Of a stretch of DNA of 64,000 nucleotides, positions 13,967 to 23,040 are shown one piece after another. This DNA comes from Loxodes magnus (lineage: Eukaryota > Ciliophora > Karyorelictea > Loxodida > Loxodidae). The stretch is taken from contig CAMPDV010000022.1 of assembly GCA_946699065.1 (NCBI GenBank), positions 1,251,501 to 1,315,500 of the forward strand. The letters are read 5' to 3'. Below the pieces are notes generated by a model that was given only the letters and a program-made list of their open reading frames with translations, was not told where the DNA came from and ran no database searches. How positions within the stretch are numbered: the first letter of the stretch is position 1; the number at the start of each line of letters is the position of its first letter. A program made the translations under genes and the position numbers.

Positions 13967-14968
13967 ATGAATATCAAATTAGGCGTAAACTAAACTCCTT
14001 TATTACCTAAGGTAGAAACCTAATTTGAAAGTACTGACAAGCAAATCTATTCTCCAGTTAATTATTTAAGTTATAATAACTGAAAACTTCCTGTATTCTA
14101 GGAACTCTTATCTTAAAAGATGAGTTAATCCACTTAACTATTGGAGTAATACAAAATGAAATGTCTAAGATAATAAAGAAATGAATAAAGCAAGCAAATA
14201 CTTCACAAAGAAGTTAAAAGCAAAGTTAATTGCTATTTACTCAAACGAATTCCATTCCCAAAGCCATAAACTTAATTTGAATTTCTGCTAAACATTTATA
14301 TACTCTAATACTGAAAGGCAGCTTATTTATTTTAGTTTCCAAATTAAAAAGTTCCTCCTTTTAAAGAAATACAAAAAACATTGCAAAATTATTTTAAACA
14401 ATTTGCTTCTCCAGTTGATATCGAATACAAACTATTAAACCCCAATAAATCACTCAATGAATTATAACTAGAATTTACTTATAATTTTTGCTTGGTTTTC
14501 GGATAATTTTGGAAAGATATCAAAATGAGTGATGAATTTAACCTTTACTTTGAATAAAAATAGAACGAATTTCATATAATTAAAAAGAATTTATACGAAA
14601 AATACTAAAGATGACTACAAAAATAAAGGACTTCACGAAGAACTTTACAATCAGATGAAATAACAGATTGGAATTTAAACAGGAAGTATTATTTTCTGTA
14701 AAAAACCTCTTAATAAAACACTCTAAACAAGTAATTATTATTATTTAAATTTTTAATTTATTATCAATCAAGCTAAAATCAATTAATACATACATTCGCT
14801 AATAAACATAAGAAAATTTAAAATAAACAATAGATATTCATTTTTTAATTCAACTTTCAAATACTTAAAATATCAATAAAAATTAAAAATTGTTTAAATA
14901 AAGGAATTTAATGTTATGCAAGCATATCTAAATTTATGTCAAAAGGTTTTAAAAACTTATATGGATGA
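13967..14968 (+). CDS. Hypothetical soluble protein
   Basis: Not recognised, but the coding texture is good from the first ATG (MNIKLGVNQTPLLPKVETQF) to about residue 260. Other readable text includes NYFKQFASPVDIEYKLLNPN and FGQFWKDIKMSDEFNLYFEQ. The reading frame is continuous. The TGA near 14609 must be Trp because clearly coding sequence follows it (RTSRRTLQSDEITDWNLNRK). The stop is placed at TGA 14966-14968, giving 333 codons, though the last 70 codons are AT-rich and may be a 3' UTR. It follows the previous gene by 13 bp, consistent with tight packing on the plus strand. Confidence 0.5.
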
Positions 14969-15009
14969 GACTATGGACTGCAATTGAATCTAGATTTTTA
15001 CATTAATTT

Positions 15010-15720
15010 TTATTTAATAGTGTTGTCTAACTTGAATATTTATATAATCTTATTAAAATATTTCTTTAGAAATATTTATTTATCTCAAAGAAAAAAATTT
15101 TTTAGTTCTTTTTTTCAATTTGTTCAAACTCTAATTTAATAATTTCTATAATTTCTTAATTTAAAGTCAATATTCTTTATTATTTTATATGTTTATTATC
15201 TTTTTTCTTTTATTATTTTAATTTTAAATCGCGAAAATAATTTTTTTATTTTTTATACAATCTTAAATTTATTTCTTATTACTTGAATTTTATTAGCTTT
15301 AAAAACTCTTAATCACTTAATTATTTGGCTATATTCCTAAAGTATTTTCTTTTCTTAAAGTGAATTTTTTAGTTTCTTTTAATATCTTCAAATATTAAGA
15401 TTTTTTTTGTGTCATTAAACAGTGGATGGAATAATTTCTATGCTCTTGTAATAATTGTATCTATTTAATCAACACTATTGAAATTTTTGTCTGCATGTTT
15501 ATCTTTCAATTTTTTGTTTTGCACTCTTAAGCCCTCAAAGTTAAATTTGAAAAAAATAAAAATTTTTGCTTTTATTTTACGAATTTAGTGATAAAAAATC
15601 CCAAATACAATCTCTTATTTTCTTTTTCTGAATACAGGTATAGATGTAAAACTATTTTTTTAATTAATTGAGAGAAATAGTTCCTACTCAATTTTTGAAA
15701 CTCATTTGAACGTTTTCAAA
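15010..15720 (-). CDS. Hypothetical basic helical protein, minus strand, partial structure
   Basis: On the minus strand a continuous frame reads as a charged helical protein. Recognisable stretches are NFEGLRVQNKKLKDKHADKN, VDQIDTIITRAQKLFHPLFN and RNIAKQLSDQEFLKLIKFKQ. There is no in-frame TGA across this interval apart from one readable as Trp. Neither a confident start (upstream of about 15720) nor a stop (downstream of about 15060) can be fixed. It would be convergent with the gene ending at 14968. Because A-rich DNA favours Lys/Asn/Gln text, I hold this at low confidence. Confidence 0.33.
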
Positions 15721-16188
15721 ACTGCTGAACCTTAAATCGTTCTAATTTAAATAATAAAAAAAAAGAAAGTTTATCATTATTTTAGCTTTGCTTACATTGC
15801 TTGTATTTTGGTAAATTTCTTCTTAAACTTACAATTCCTTCTTCCTAATTTCTTCTCTAATCTACTTATTTTATTTTTAATATTTTTTTAACCTACAATA
15901 TAAGAATTTGCTATCAAGAGATATATAATTTAGCCCCCTTTTAAGAAGAGTTGATAAGCAAAATAGATTCATAAACAATTGTATAATATTAAAGTTCTTT
16001 CAATTGTAATTAAGATTAAAGTTATAAAACAGTAGGCAGAAATAAATAACCAATTTTAGTTTTTAAATCTAATTTGAAGGAAAAAGTATAAATAATGAAT
16101 AAACTTAAAGTGCTTCAAATTAAATAATCAAAGAAGAGATTAAATATAAAAGACTCAATATCTCTACTTTAACTTTAATTTTGCTATA
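15721..16188. other. AT-rich spacer before the first TRIM-like gene
   Basis: T-rich then A-rich sequence with no recognised feature. It presumably holds the promoter and leader of the gene starting at 16189. Confidence 0.4.
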
Positions 16189-17881
16189 ATGCAAAATATT
16201 AAATCTTGATTTAAATGTAATTGCGAGTTTAACAAGGGGAGAAATCTCCCAAAAAAGCTAGAATGCTAGCATGTTTTATGTTTCGATTGTATTTGAACTA
16301 TGTACTAATAGGAGAAATAAACTACATGTCCATGATGCAATTAAATTACGTAAAAAGATCCACTTGATCTTGAAATGCCTTTTACTCCTGGAGAGCTATT
16401 TTTATAGAAAGATCTTTGCTAGATACATAAGAATCAAGAAAAAAATTATTTTTGTCGAACTGATTATGAAACTATTTGCTAAACTTGCTCTTTTTCTAAG
16501 GCACATTAAAATCATTTTATTTAAGTTGTCACTGAAATAATAGAAGACTTTAAATAAAATGAAGTTAAGCAAGCTTAAGATTCAAAATTAGGAATATAAA
16601 TAAATTTAGAAGCATATAAGCTAGAACTTATCAAAAGATTAGAAGAAATATAAAATTAAGCTGCTAAATATAAGCAAGAAGTTACTTTATCCTCAGAAAG
16701 GCTTATTTAACTCATTAACGAAAATCTTTAAATATAAATATAAAACATATAGAATACTTGCCAAGCAATCAGTTAAAAAATAGAAACTGAAATGAAGAAA
16801 GTGAATGAAATGCTAGAGATAACACATACATGTTTCGGTTAAGATTCAGAAAATTTAAGTGAATTAATAAATTTTATAAAAAATGTGCAAAATCTGACTA
16901 AACAAAATCTAAATATAAATCTTCTGGAATTAAAACTCAATTACAATAATAATTCTTTAAAAATAAACGAATTGCTAAATGGATTTATGCAGTTTGAAGC
17001 TATTGAAACTATAAAGAAGGTCACTCCATATAAGAAGAAATTTAAAATTAATTTTCGAAATAAAAAAAATGAAAAAAAACTAGAATTAGAAGTCTAAAAC
17101 GATGACCAAATAGAAAAGTTATAAAATTTAATTCTTGAATAAAAAGGATTAAGATAAGAGTGATACAATTTGTTCTATGAAGATCAAAAGTTAGAAAGCA
17201 ATTAAACTCTATGCGATTATGGGATAGAAGAAGGATAGACTCTGCATCTAATATTTTTAGAAGGTATGTCATAAGTTTAGAATGTAAGTAATAGTAAAAT
17301 AAGACTGTGGCTTATTTAAATTAAATTAGATAGTAAACTTTCTTTAGATTATAGCCAGTGGAGTTTTATTACATTATTTAGAACGTAACAGATAAAATAT
17401 TAGATAGTAAGTTTAAATGATTTAGTTTGTAAGCAACTTAATGATCAAGATAGTAAATTTTATAAATTATTCAGTTTGTAAATATTAATAGATATTAGTT
17501 CGTAGGTTTTTAATTGCAATCAGACGGTAAGAAAATTTAATCTTTGCTAGAAGGTTAATTTTAACATTTCTATAGAAGGTAACTCATTTCATTAATTTAT
17601 TTAGAAGGTAAAAATTAATTTTTAAGAATGTAATATTTTTCAGTGCAGGTGGTAAGAAAATCTAAATTAGCTTGTAATCAAAATTATTATAGAATGTAAA
17701 ATTATTTAAATTAAAGGCTGTATAATTTATAATTCTTAGAGCGTAAGTTTATTAGCTTCAGGTTGTAATTTTCTATGAATTCAAAAGATAGTATTAATAC
17801 TAAATTAATTTAGATTGTAATTATAACTACATAAGGGGGTAAAATAATTTATCAAAGAAAGTATTTCTTAATTAAGGTTGA
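16189..17881 (+). CDS. TRIM-like protein: RING, B-box, coiled coil, ubiquitin-like domain and a C-terminal microexon array (paralogue 1)
   Basis: ATG 16189 opens a RING-type zinc domain. Its ligands are C10-x-C12, C26-x-H28, C31-x2-C34 and a CPWC pair near 46-49; the first pair is C-x-C, not the usual C-x2-C. A B-box follows near residues 76-112 (CQIH, YFC, ICQTC, H-x2-H), then a coiled coil. A ubiquitin-like fold spans residues 284-358 (QNLILEQKG, YNLFYEDQKLESNQTLCDY, TLHLIFLE). This layout suggests an E3-ligase-like or ubiquitin-pathway scaffold in the cytosol. At 17263 the frame enters an array of 26 tiny introns around 25 three-nt exons. Splicing them all adds 26 residues ending CAQCQRYNWES and a TGA stop, for 384 residues in total. 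The paralogue starts at 20569. Confidence 0.88.
17264..17876 (+). other. Microexon array 1: 25 exons of exactly 3 nt between 26 introns of 16-26 nt
   Basis: From 17264 the sequence is an unbroken alternation of GT..AG segments (17, 20, 23, 22, 24, 19, 19, 21, 22, 21, 22, 24, 22, 26, 19, 19, 19, 19, 21, 20, 19, 23, 23, 19, 19 and 16 nt) and 3-nt exons. The first exons are AAT 17281-17283, ACT 17304-17306 and ATA 17330-17332. The last are GGG 17836-17838 and AAA 17858-17860. The total of 538 intron bases plus 75 exon bases fills the interval exactly. All introns are phase 1, so each exon supplies two bases of one codon and one of the next. The last exon is GT plus TGA (17877-17881). Donors are mostly GTAA; acceptors mostly TTAG or AAAG. 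Confidence 0.9.
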
Positions 17882-18885
17882 GAAAGCTAAAAATCTATTT
17901 ACTTTTAATTAGACTTTATTATTTGAAATTATTTATTTTTATAATCTCCTTTAAATCTTTTAGAAAATTAATAGTTTGAAATATTAACTAAAGCAAATCA
18001 TTATGAACAATTTAAAAATTACTACATTACTATTTTTATCTAATTACTTTATTTTATAGTTGTAGTTCTCATTGAAAATAAACAGCTTAATTATTAGAGA
18101 TTCTAGCTAAAATATATCCAAAATTTAAAATAATGAATTATTATAGTTTTTATATTTTACTGCTAAATTAAGCTTAGTTTATATAAAGAAATCTATCTAG
18201 CATTAGTTAAATAATTTTAGTTTTGTTAATAATTAATTTAAAGCTGCATAGTCTTTAAATTAATTGATTATCTTAAAGGTTAAAATTAAAAAAGTTAAAT
18301 ATATCTGGCTTTAAATATAATTTAGCATTTGCTTTAATTTAAATATTTTTATACTTTATTCTAGAAATCAAGAACTTTAATAAACTCCTTAAAGACTTTA
18401 TTCTGATTTTTTTATTTATTTGCTAAATGTTAAATTTATATGATTGTTTAATATAACAGTAATTATTTTTATAGAATAGAAATAAATATTTATATCTCTA
18501 AATTAAATTAATTAGATATTTAAATTACCTTTAAAGAAAAATTAAGAATAACTAGTTTTATAGCTAATAAATACTAGTGACTAAATTTAATTTTTTTAAT
18601 ATTTTAAGGCAATATCTTATATGCTGTAAAGTATTATGAATAGCTTTCTTATAATTATAATAAAATTTAATAATTCACTAATAATTCTTATTATATTCTT
18701 ATAAATTAATTATATTGCTGTTTTCCTAACAAGTCATAAAATTACAAATTTTATCATTTTTTTATAAAATTAGTACACTCTTCAAATTTATTTCTTCAAT
18801 AAATAATGCAACTTATTCGTAAATTATTTTATTGATTTTAATCATTGACCCCTTGATTTAAAATAATTTAATAATGTTACTAAAT
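17882..18885. other. AT-rich intergenic stretch, nothing recognised
   Basis: About 1 kb of very AT-rich sequence with no GT..AG periodicity like the array just upstream, no domain and no RNA-like structure that I can support. Confidence 0.5.
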
Positions 18886-18900
18886 AAACAAAATGCTTTT

Positions 18901-19210
18901 ATTAATTTCAACTATAAAAGTTTTTGGACCGGAAACTCCTTTCCGATTGCACGACCCGACGCTCTCTTTTTATGGAATAACTGGAATATCCTGTTGTGCT
19001 CCAGGCACAGCTGCTAGGGAGCTCCATCGCTATGAGCAGCCTGGCTTCAAGCCCTACCTAGAGCGGATAATCTCAAAGACAGCGTTCCCTTCAGAAAATG
19101 GCTCTGACCAGGGACTTTCTCAGCGACAGGAAAGGAACTTATTCCTAGCCATAAAACCAGAAAGTGTTGTCACGAAGGTCATTCTCAGCTCCCACCATCT
19201 TTTCAATTAT
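18901..19210 (+). repeat. SINE-like repeat, copy 1, with a 15-bp target site duplication
   Basis: A ~310 bp block, far richer in G+C than its surroundings, is shared with 26161-26470 and 56760-57076. It is flanked by AAACAAAATGCTTTT (18886-18900) and AAACAAAATACTTTT (19211-19225), a 15-bp duplication with one mismatch, so it was inserted by retroposition. GGCTTCAAGCCC near 19042 resembles a Pol III B box; an A box is not clear. It can be read as a 124-codon ORF, but differences between copies are mostly amino-acid changing, so I treat it as non-coding. Confidence 0.8.
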
Positions 19211-19225
19211 AAACAAAATACTTTT

Positions 19226-20025
19226 AAGAATAATTTTTATCATCTTTTATATTCAAATCATTTTTAATTTTAATTATATTTGTTTTTTTTAATCATTAAA
19301 TGTAAAATCTTTCAACTTTTAATCTTTTATTCAATCTTATTTTAAATTAAAAAAATTTTAATAGTTATTCATTTAAAATTAAATATATCTAAAATTTGTT
19401 TAATAAATATTAGTTAAGTGAACCATTATATAAAATTACAAAAAGCTTTTTAATGAAAGAATATCTTGAAAGTAGTTAAAATATTTTTTGATTATTTTTT
19501 GATTATTTTTAGACATAAAATGATATTAAAATTATAATTTTTATTATTTATATTTCTCTAAGATTAAAATATTCATAGAATAGCATTTAAATATTTTAAA
19601 TAAAAATAACTTCTAAAAAAAATTAGAATAAAATGAATTTTAAATTGTTAAAGTACATTAGTGTAAAAATTTTATTTTTATATTATTTGTTTGATTAAGT
19701 TAAGAAATAAATTTAGAAATTAAAATCTTTTAAATATAATATTTTTATTATTCTACTAGAAATCTTAAATCTTAGTTATATTTTCTTTAATTTTAACTTT
19801 ATTTTTGTCCGGTATTTTACCATTGTTTAATTTTTGCTGATATTTTTAACTTAAAAATAAAAAGAAAAAATATTATTAGTTATCTAAATCAAAAAGTTAA
19901 AATTTTAGTTTTTTTTATTGTAGAAATTTTGAAAATAAATTTGTTGAATTTATTGAATTTAGAAAAGCAAACAATTAAAAAGTTTGGGGGATTAATGGTA
20001 AATATTTTAAAATTATTAAAATTGT
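19226..20025. other. AT-rich stretch, nothing recognised
   Basis: AT-rich sequence between the SINE and the hairpin-ended repeat. No gene, motif or structured element is supported. Confidence 0.5.
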
Positions 20026-20250
20026 CATGTTCTTGGACCTCCAACAAGTAGATAAGATTACGAGTATTCTAAAATTATATCAGTGTTGAACATTTTTATC
20101 AGTACTGAATAATTATACCAGTATTGAACAAGGTTTATCAGTATCTGATAATTTTATCAATAACAAACATTCTTGTCAGTATGAAACATTTTTTTTAAAG
20201 AGCTGCGTACCAACGAGAGTGCTACGCGCTCTATAATCCAATTTATTTAT
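20026..20250 (+). repeat. Hairpin-ended repeat, copy H1 (plus orientation, 5' truncated)
   Basis: About 215 bp matches the reverse complement of 48505-48730 closely. Inside are degenerate ~20-bp subrepeats built on TATCAGTATTGAACA. The right end is a stem-loop at 20199-20232 (AGAGCTGCG... and ...CGCGCTCT) followed by TATAATC and an AT tail. The homology stops at 20026, whereas the 48.5 kb copy continues into a GC-richer body. That fits a 5'-truncated retroposed copy whose hairpin marks the 3' end. Confidence 0.75.
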
Positions 20251-20568
20251 TTATATAAAAAAACTTTTGATTAAAGTGCGAGTAGCACCTTAATGACTTA
20301 CAGCACTGCTATAATAAATCGATTTTAATCTCTCAATAATATTGCTCACTTAATTTAAACTAAAATCAATAAATAATAAAAGTTTCTCTCCTTCAATTTT
20401 TATTATCTTAGCTTATATTTATAAATATCATAAAATAACAATTTTTCTAAGTTTCTTTTTCATTTAGATTTGTTTAATCTCACCAACTTACTTTAATTTC
20501 TCTTTTTTTCATTAAAATTAAACAAAAATTGTAAAAGATAAAAGCTAACTTTATTAATAAATTTTTAA

Positions 20569-22814
20569 ATGTAGAACAAAAAAATTTGCAACAAATGTAT
20601 TATGAAGTATGACAAAATTCAACGTTTACCAAGAAAATTAAAATGTGATCATGTTTTATGTTAAGAATGCGCAGAAAAGATTTATGAGTAGCATTTTAAA
20701 ATAATATGTCCTTAATGCAAATAAGTCACTAAAGTTTTGCCAAAAGATCTAAGTTTAGTTATTGACTTATGAGATAAAGATCCTCCTAATAATTGCAAAA
20801 TTCATACAAGCTAAGAAAGAATATTCTTTTGTAAAAACGACTTTGACGCAATTTGTCTTATTTGTGCTTAGTCAAAACAACATTAAAGTCATAAAATAAG
20901 AGAATGCTCTTAAGTTATTGAAGAAATCAAATAAAACGAGTTTTTAACTTCATTCAAGATGAAGAAAACAATTGAAGATTCATTAATAAGCTTCTAGCAA
21001 ACGCTTTAGCAAAATTAATAAAAAACTGAAACTTAATTTAGTTAATATAAAAATGAAATAACCCAAAGCGCCAAATGACTAGTTACTCAAATTAATAAAA
21101 TATAGTCAGAAAGAATATAATAATTAGAAAGCAGCGAGTAAAAACTGAAATAAAAATTCAGAGCTGAACTTCAAAAAACGGAATAGTTTATAAAATAAAT
21201 GGATGATTCCATGCCTCAAGACTAAACTAATCTGATCGACCTGATTGACTTTATTAAAAAAATGCAAGTTTTTTAAAAGCAGGAAATTAATACGAATGCA
21301 ATAGAAATAAATTTTACCTATTAAGATGAATTTTAATAAATATCTTAGCTAGTGAAAAACTTTATGCAATTTAAAATTTAAGAAAATATCTAGAAGTTTA
21401 ACCCTCGTGCAAATTCTAATCTGCATTTACTCTAAAGACAATACGAAGAAAAAGTTGCAAATTAAATAAATGAACAGAAAGAAATAATCTTTATTAACAT
21501 AAGGAATAAACTTAACAAAGTGAAATTAAATTTTTAAATGGATAGTGCAGAAACTATAGAGAATTTAAAAGAAAAAATATAAAAATAAGCAGGATTAATC
21601 CCTGAGTTCTATGGACTTTTTTTCGATGGAGTTAGATTAGAAGATTAGTGGACTTTAAAAAATTATAATGTTTAATAGGGTTCAAATATTATGCTGCTAT
21701 TTTCAGAATGTAAGACTCTTATTTAGAATGTAAGAAATGAAATAGATAGTAAACTATTTATTTATCTAAGGTAAGTATTGAAAAAGACGGTTCTTTATTA
21801 ATTATAAAGGTATTAATTTTAATTTGCTTAGCTGGTATACAATTAAAATAAGCCAGTATCCTTTTCCCAATTTTAAGGTAATTTAATTTAGTTAAAGGTT
21901 GTAATTTCTTTAAATCTTAAGGTAGTAAGCTTGTAAAAATGCAAAGGTCGTAAGAATATTTTATTCGCAGATTGTAAATGCTAAAAAATCTTTAGTGCGT
22001 AAGAGTTTATCACTTAAAGGTATATAATCACTTAATACATACAGGTAATTCAAGATAATTTTATAGACTGTAACCACTTTAAAATGGTCATATAGTTCGT
22101 ATTTATTAATTCTAAAATAGGTAAGCTGAATAAGAATCTTTAGATTGTATTTTACAATTATTTAAAGGTATCTAATTAAAGAAATTATAGGTAAGAAAAT
22201 TTAAAGTTCGAAGCAAGTATTTTAATTAATAACTTTTAGCTTGTAATTTTTAAATGCTAAATAGGTAATTTTTTGAATTTAAGGGCGTCATTATTTAAAT
22301 TTTATGCAGGTGCTTTTCTAATTCTTTAGTTCGTATTAATTTAAAATCTCTTAGGTATATTTAATTATTTCAAAAGCTTGTAATTTTATAAAAGTGATTA
22401 GGTAAGTTGATTTATGAAGCTTGTAATAAATATAAGTAAATACAGCTTGTAAGATATTTGACTATTTACAGAATGTATGCTACCAAGTTTTAGAGGGTAT
22501 TTACGTTATTTATTATAGGTATTTTTAGTTTTATAAAAAGCTTGTAAAACCATGACCTATTTAGGTGGTAACGATTTAATAGAATAGGATGTAAAGATTC
22601 AATTATTAAAGATTGTAACTAATTAAGAATTTAGGCTGTATAATTTTTATCATTCTAGAGAGTAAATTAATTGAAATATACAGAAAGTAAACTCCTAACT
22701 TAATAGGATGTAAGCAGCATTACAGCTAATAGTTTGTAAGCCTAGATTACATTTAAGGGGGTACTTGGAAATAAATTTATAGAAAGTAAAGTTTTTATAG
22801 TTTCATAAGGTTGA
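20569..22814 (+). CDS. TRIM-like protein: RING, B-box, coiled coil, ubiquitin-like domain and a C-terminal microexon array (paralogue 2)
   Basis: ATG 20569 starts MQNKKICNKCIMKYDKIQ. The RING ligands are C7-x2-C10, C-x-H-x3-C-x2-C (CDHVLCQEC) and CPQC. A B-box follows near residues 76-112 (CKIH, FFC, ICLIC, H-x2-H). A long Gln-rich coiled coil comes next, then a ubiquitin-like domain at about residues 305-380 (NLKEKIQKQAGLIPEFYG, GVRLEDQWTLKNYNV, IMLLFSE). The first exon ends at 21709 in phase 1. An array of 47 intron-sized units then carries 33 three-nt exons. Full splicing adds 34 residues ending CGYCQKRFWES and TGA 22812-22814, for 414 residues. The domain order is that of the gene at 16189. 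TGA is read as Trp in AKWLVTQ but stops at the end. Confidence 0.88.
21710..22809 (+). other. Microexon array 2: 33 exons of 3 nt plus 13 direct AG|GT junctions in 47 intron-sized units
   Basis: The pattern of array 1 recurs over 1.1 kb. Three-nt exons include AAT 21727-21729, ATA 21746-21748, CTG 21832-21834, TGC 21996-21998, GAT 22588-22590, GGG 22758-22760 and AAA 22783-22785. Between them are GT..AG units of 16-26 nt. At 13 places an AG is followed at once by GT (for example 21770|21771, 21809|21810, 21877|21878, 22019|22020, 22044|22045), so the exon is zero nt or the two units form one composite intron. The junctions are absent from the last 11 codons, which match paralogue 1. Every step is phase 1. 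The terminal exon is GT plus TGA at 22810-22814. Confidence 0.87.
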
Positions 22815-23040
22815 GAGCAAACATATGGATTCAAACTATTTAATTCTTAATTTCTTAACTTAATAGTTTTAGATTTTAAACATATATAAGATCTTATTTT
22901 AATAATTTAGATAATCAAAATGCTTTATATTATAGTAAAAATTACAAAGCAATATTTTCTAATTTTAGGAAGCTTTTCATAAGATTATTTTGAAAAATAA
23001 AACAAGGAATAAAGAAAAAGAGATTTAATTAAGAGTGAAT

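Noticed and set aside
16885..17097. A separate 70-residue protein
   Set aside because: It is an internal piece of TRIM-like paralogue 1, cut by TAA codons that encode Gln.
18893..19267. A 124-codon ORF as a protein gene
   Set aside because: It lies in a SINE copy with target duplications, and copies differ at amino-acid-changing sites or by indels, so no protein is being conserved.
20199..20232. Helitron 3' end suggested by the terminal hairpin
   Set aside because: No CTRR end follows the hairpin and no 5' TC start or Rep/helicase gene is seen.
17264..22809. CRISPR-like or tandem-repeat array suggested by the regular ~22-bp spacing
   Set aside because: No repeated unit exists beyond AG-NNN-GT. 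Intervening sequences are all different, the pattern lies within a coding gene in a ciliate nucleus, and splicing it gives conserved protein ends.
17264..22809. Tiny internal eliminated sequences (DNA-level excision) instead of introns
   Set aside because: Boundaries are GT..AG with GTAAG-like donors rather than TA or pointer repeats. RNA splicing is the simpler reading, although only cDNA versus macronuclear DNA can settle it.
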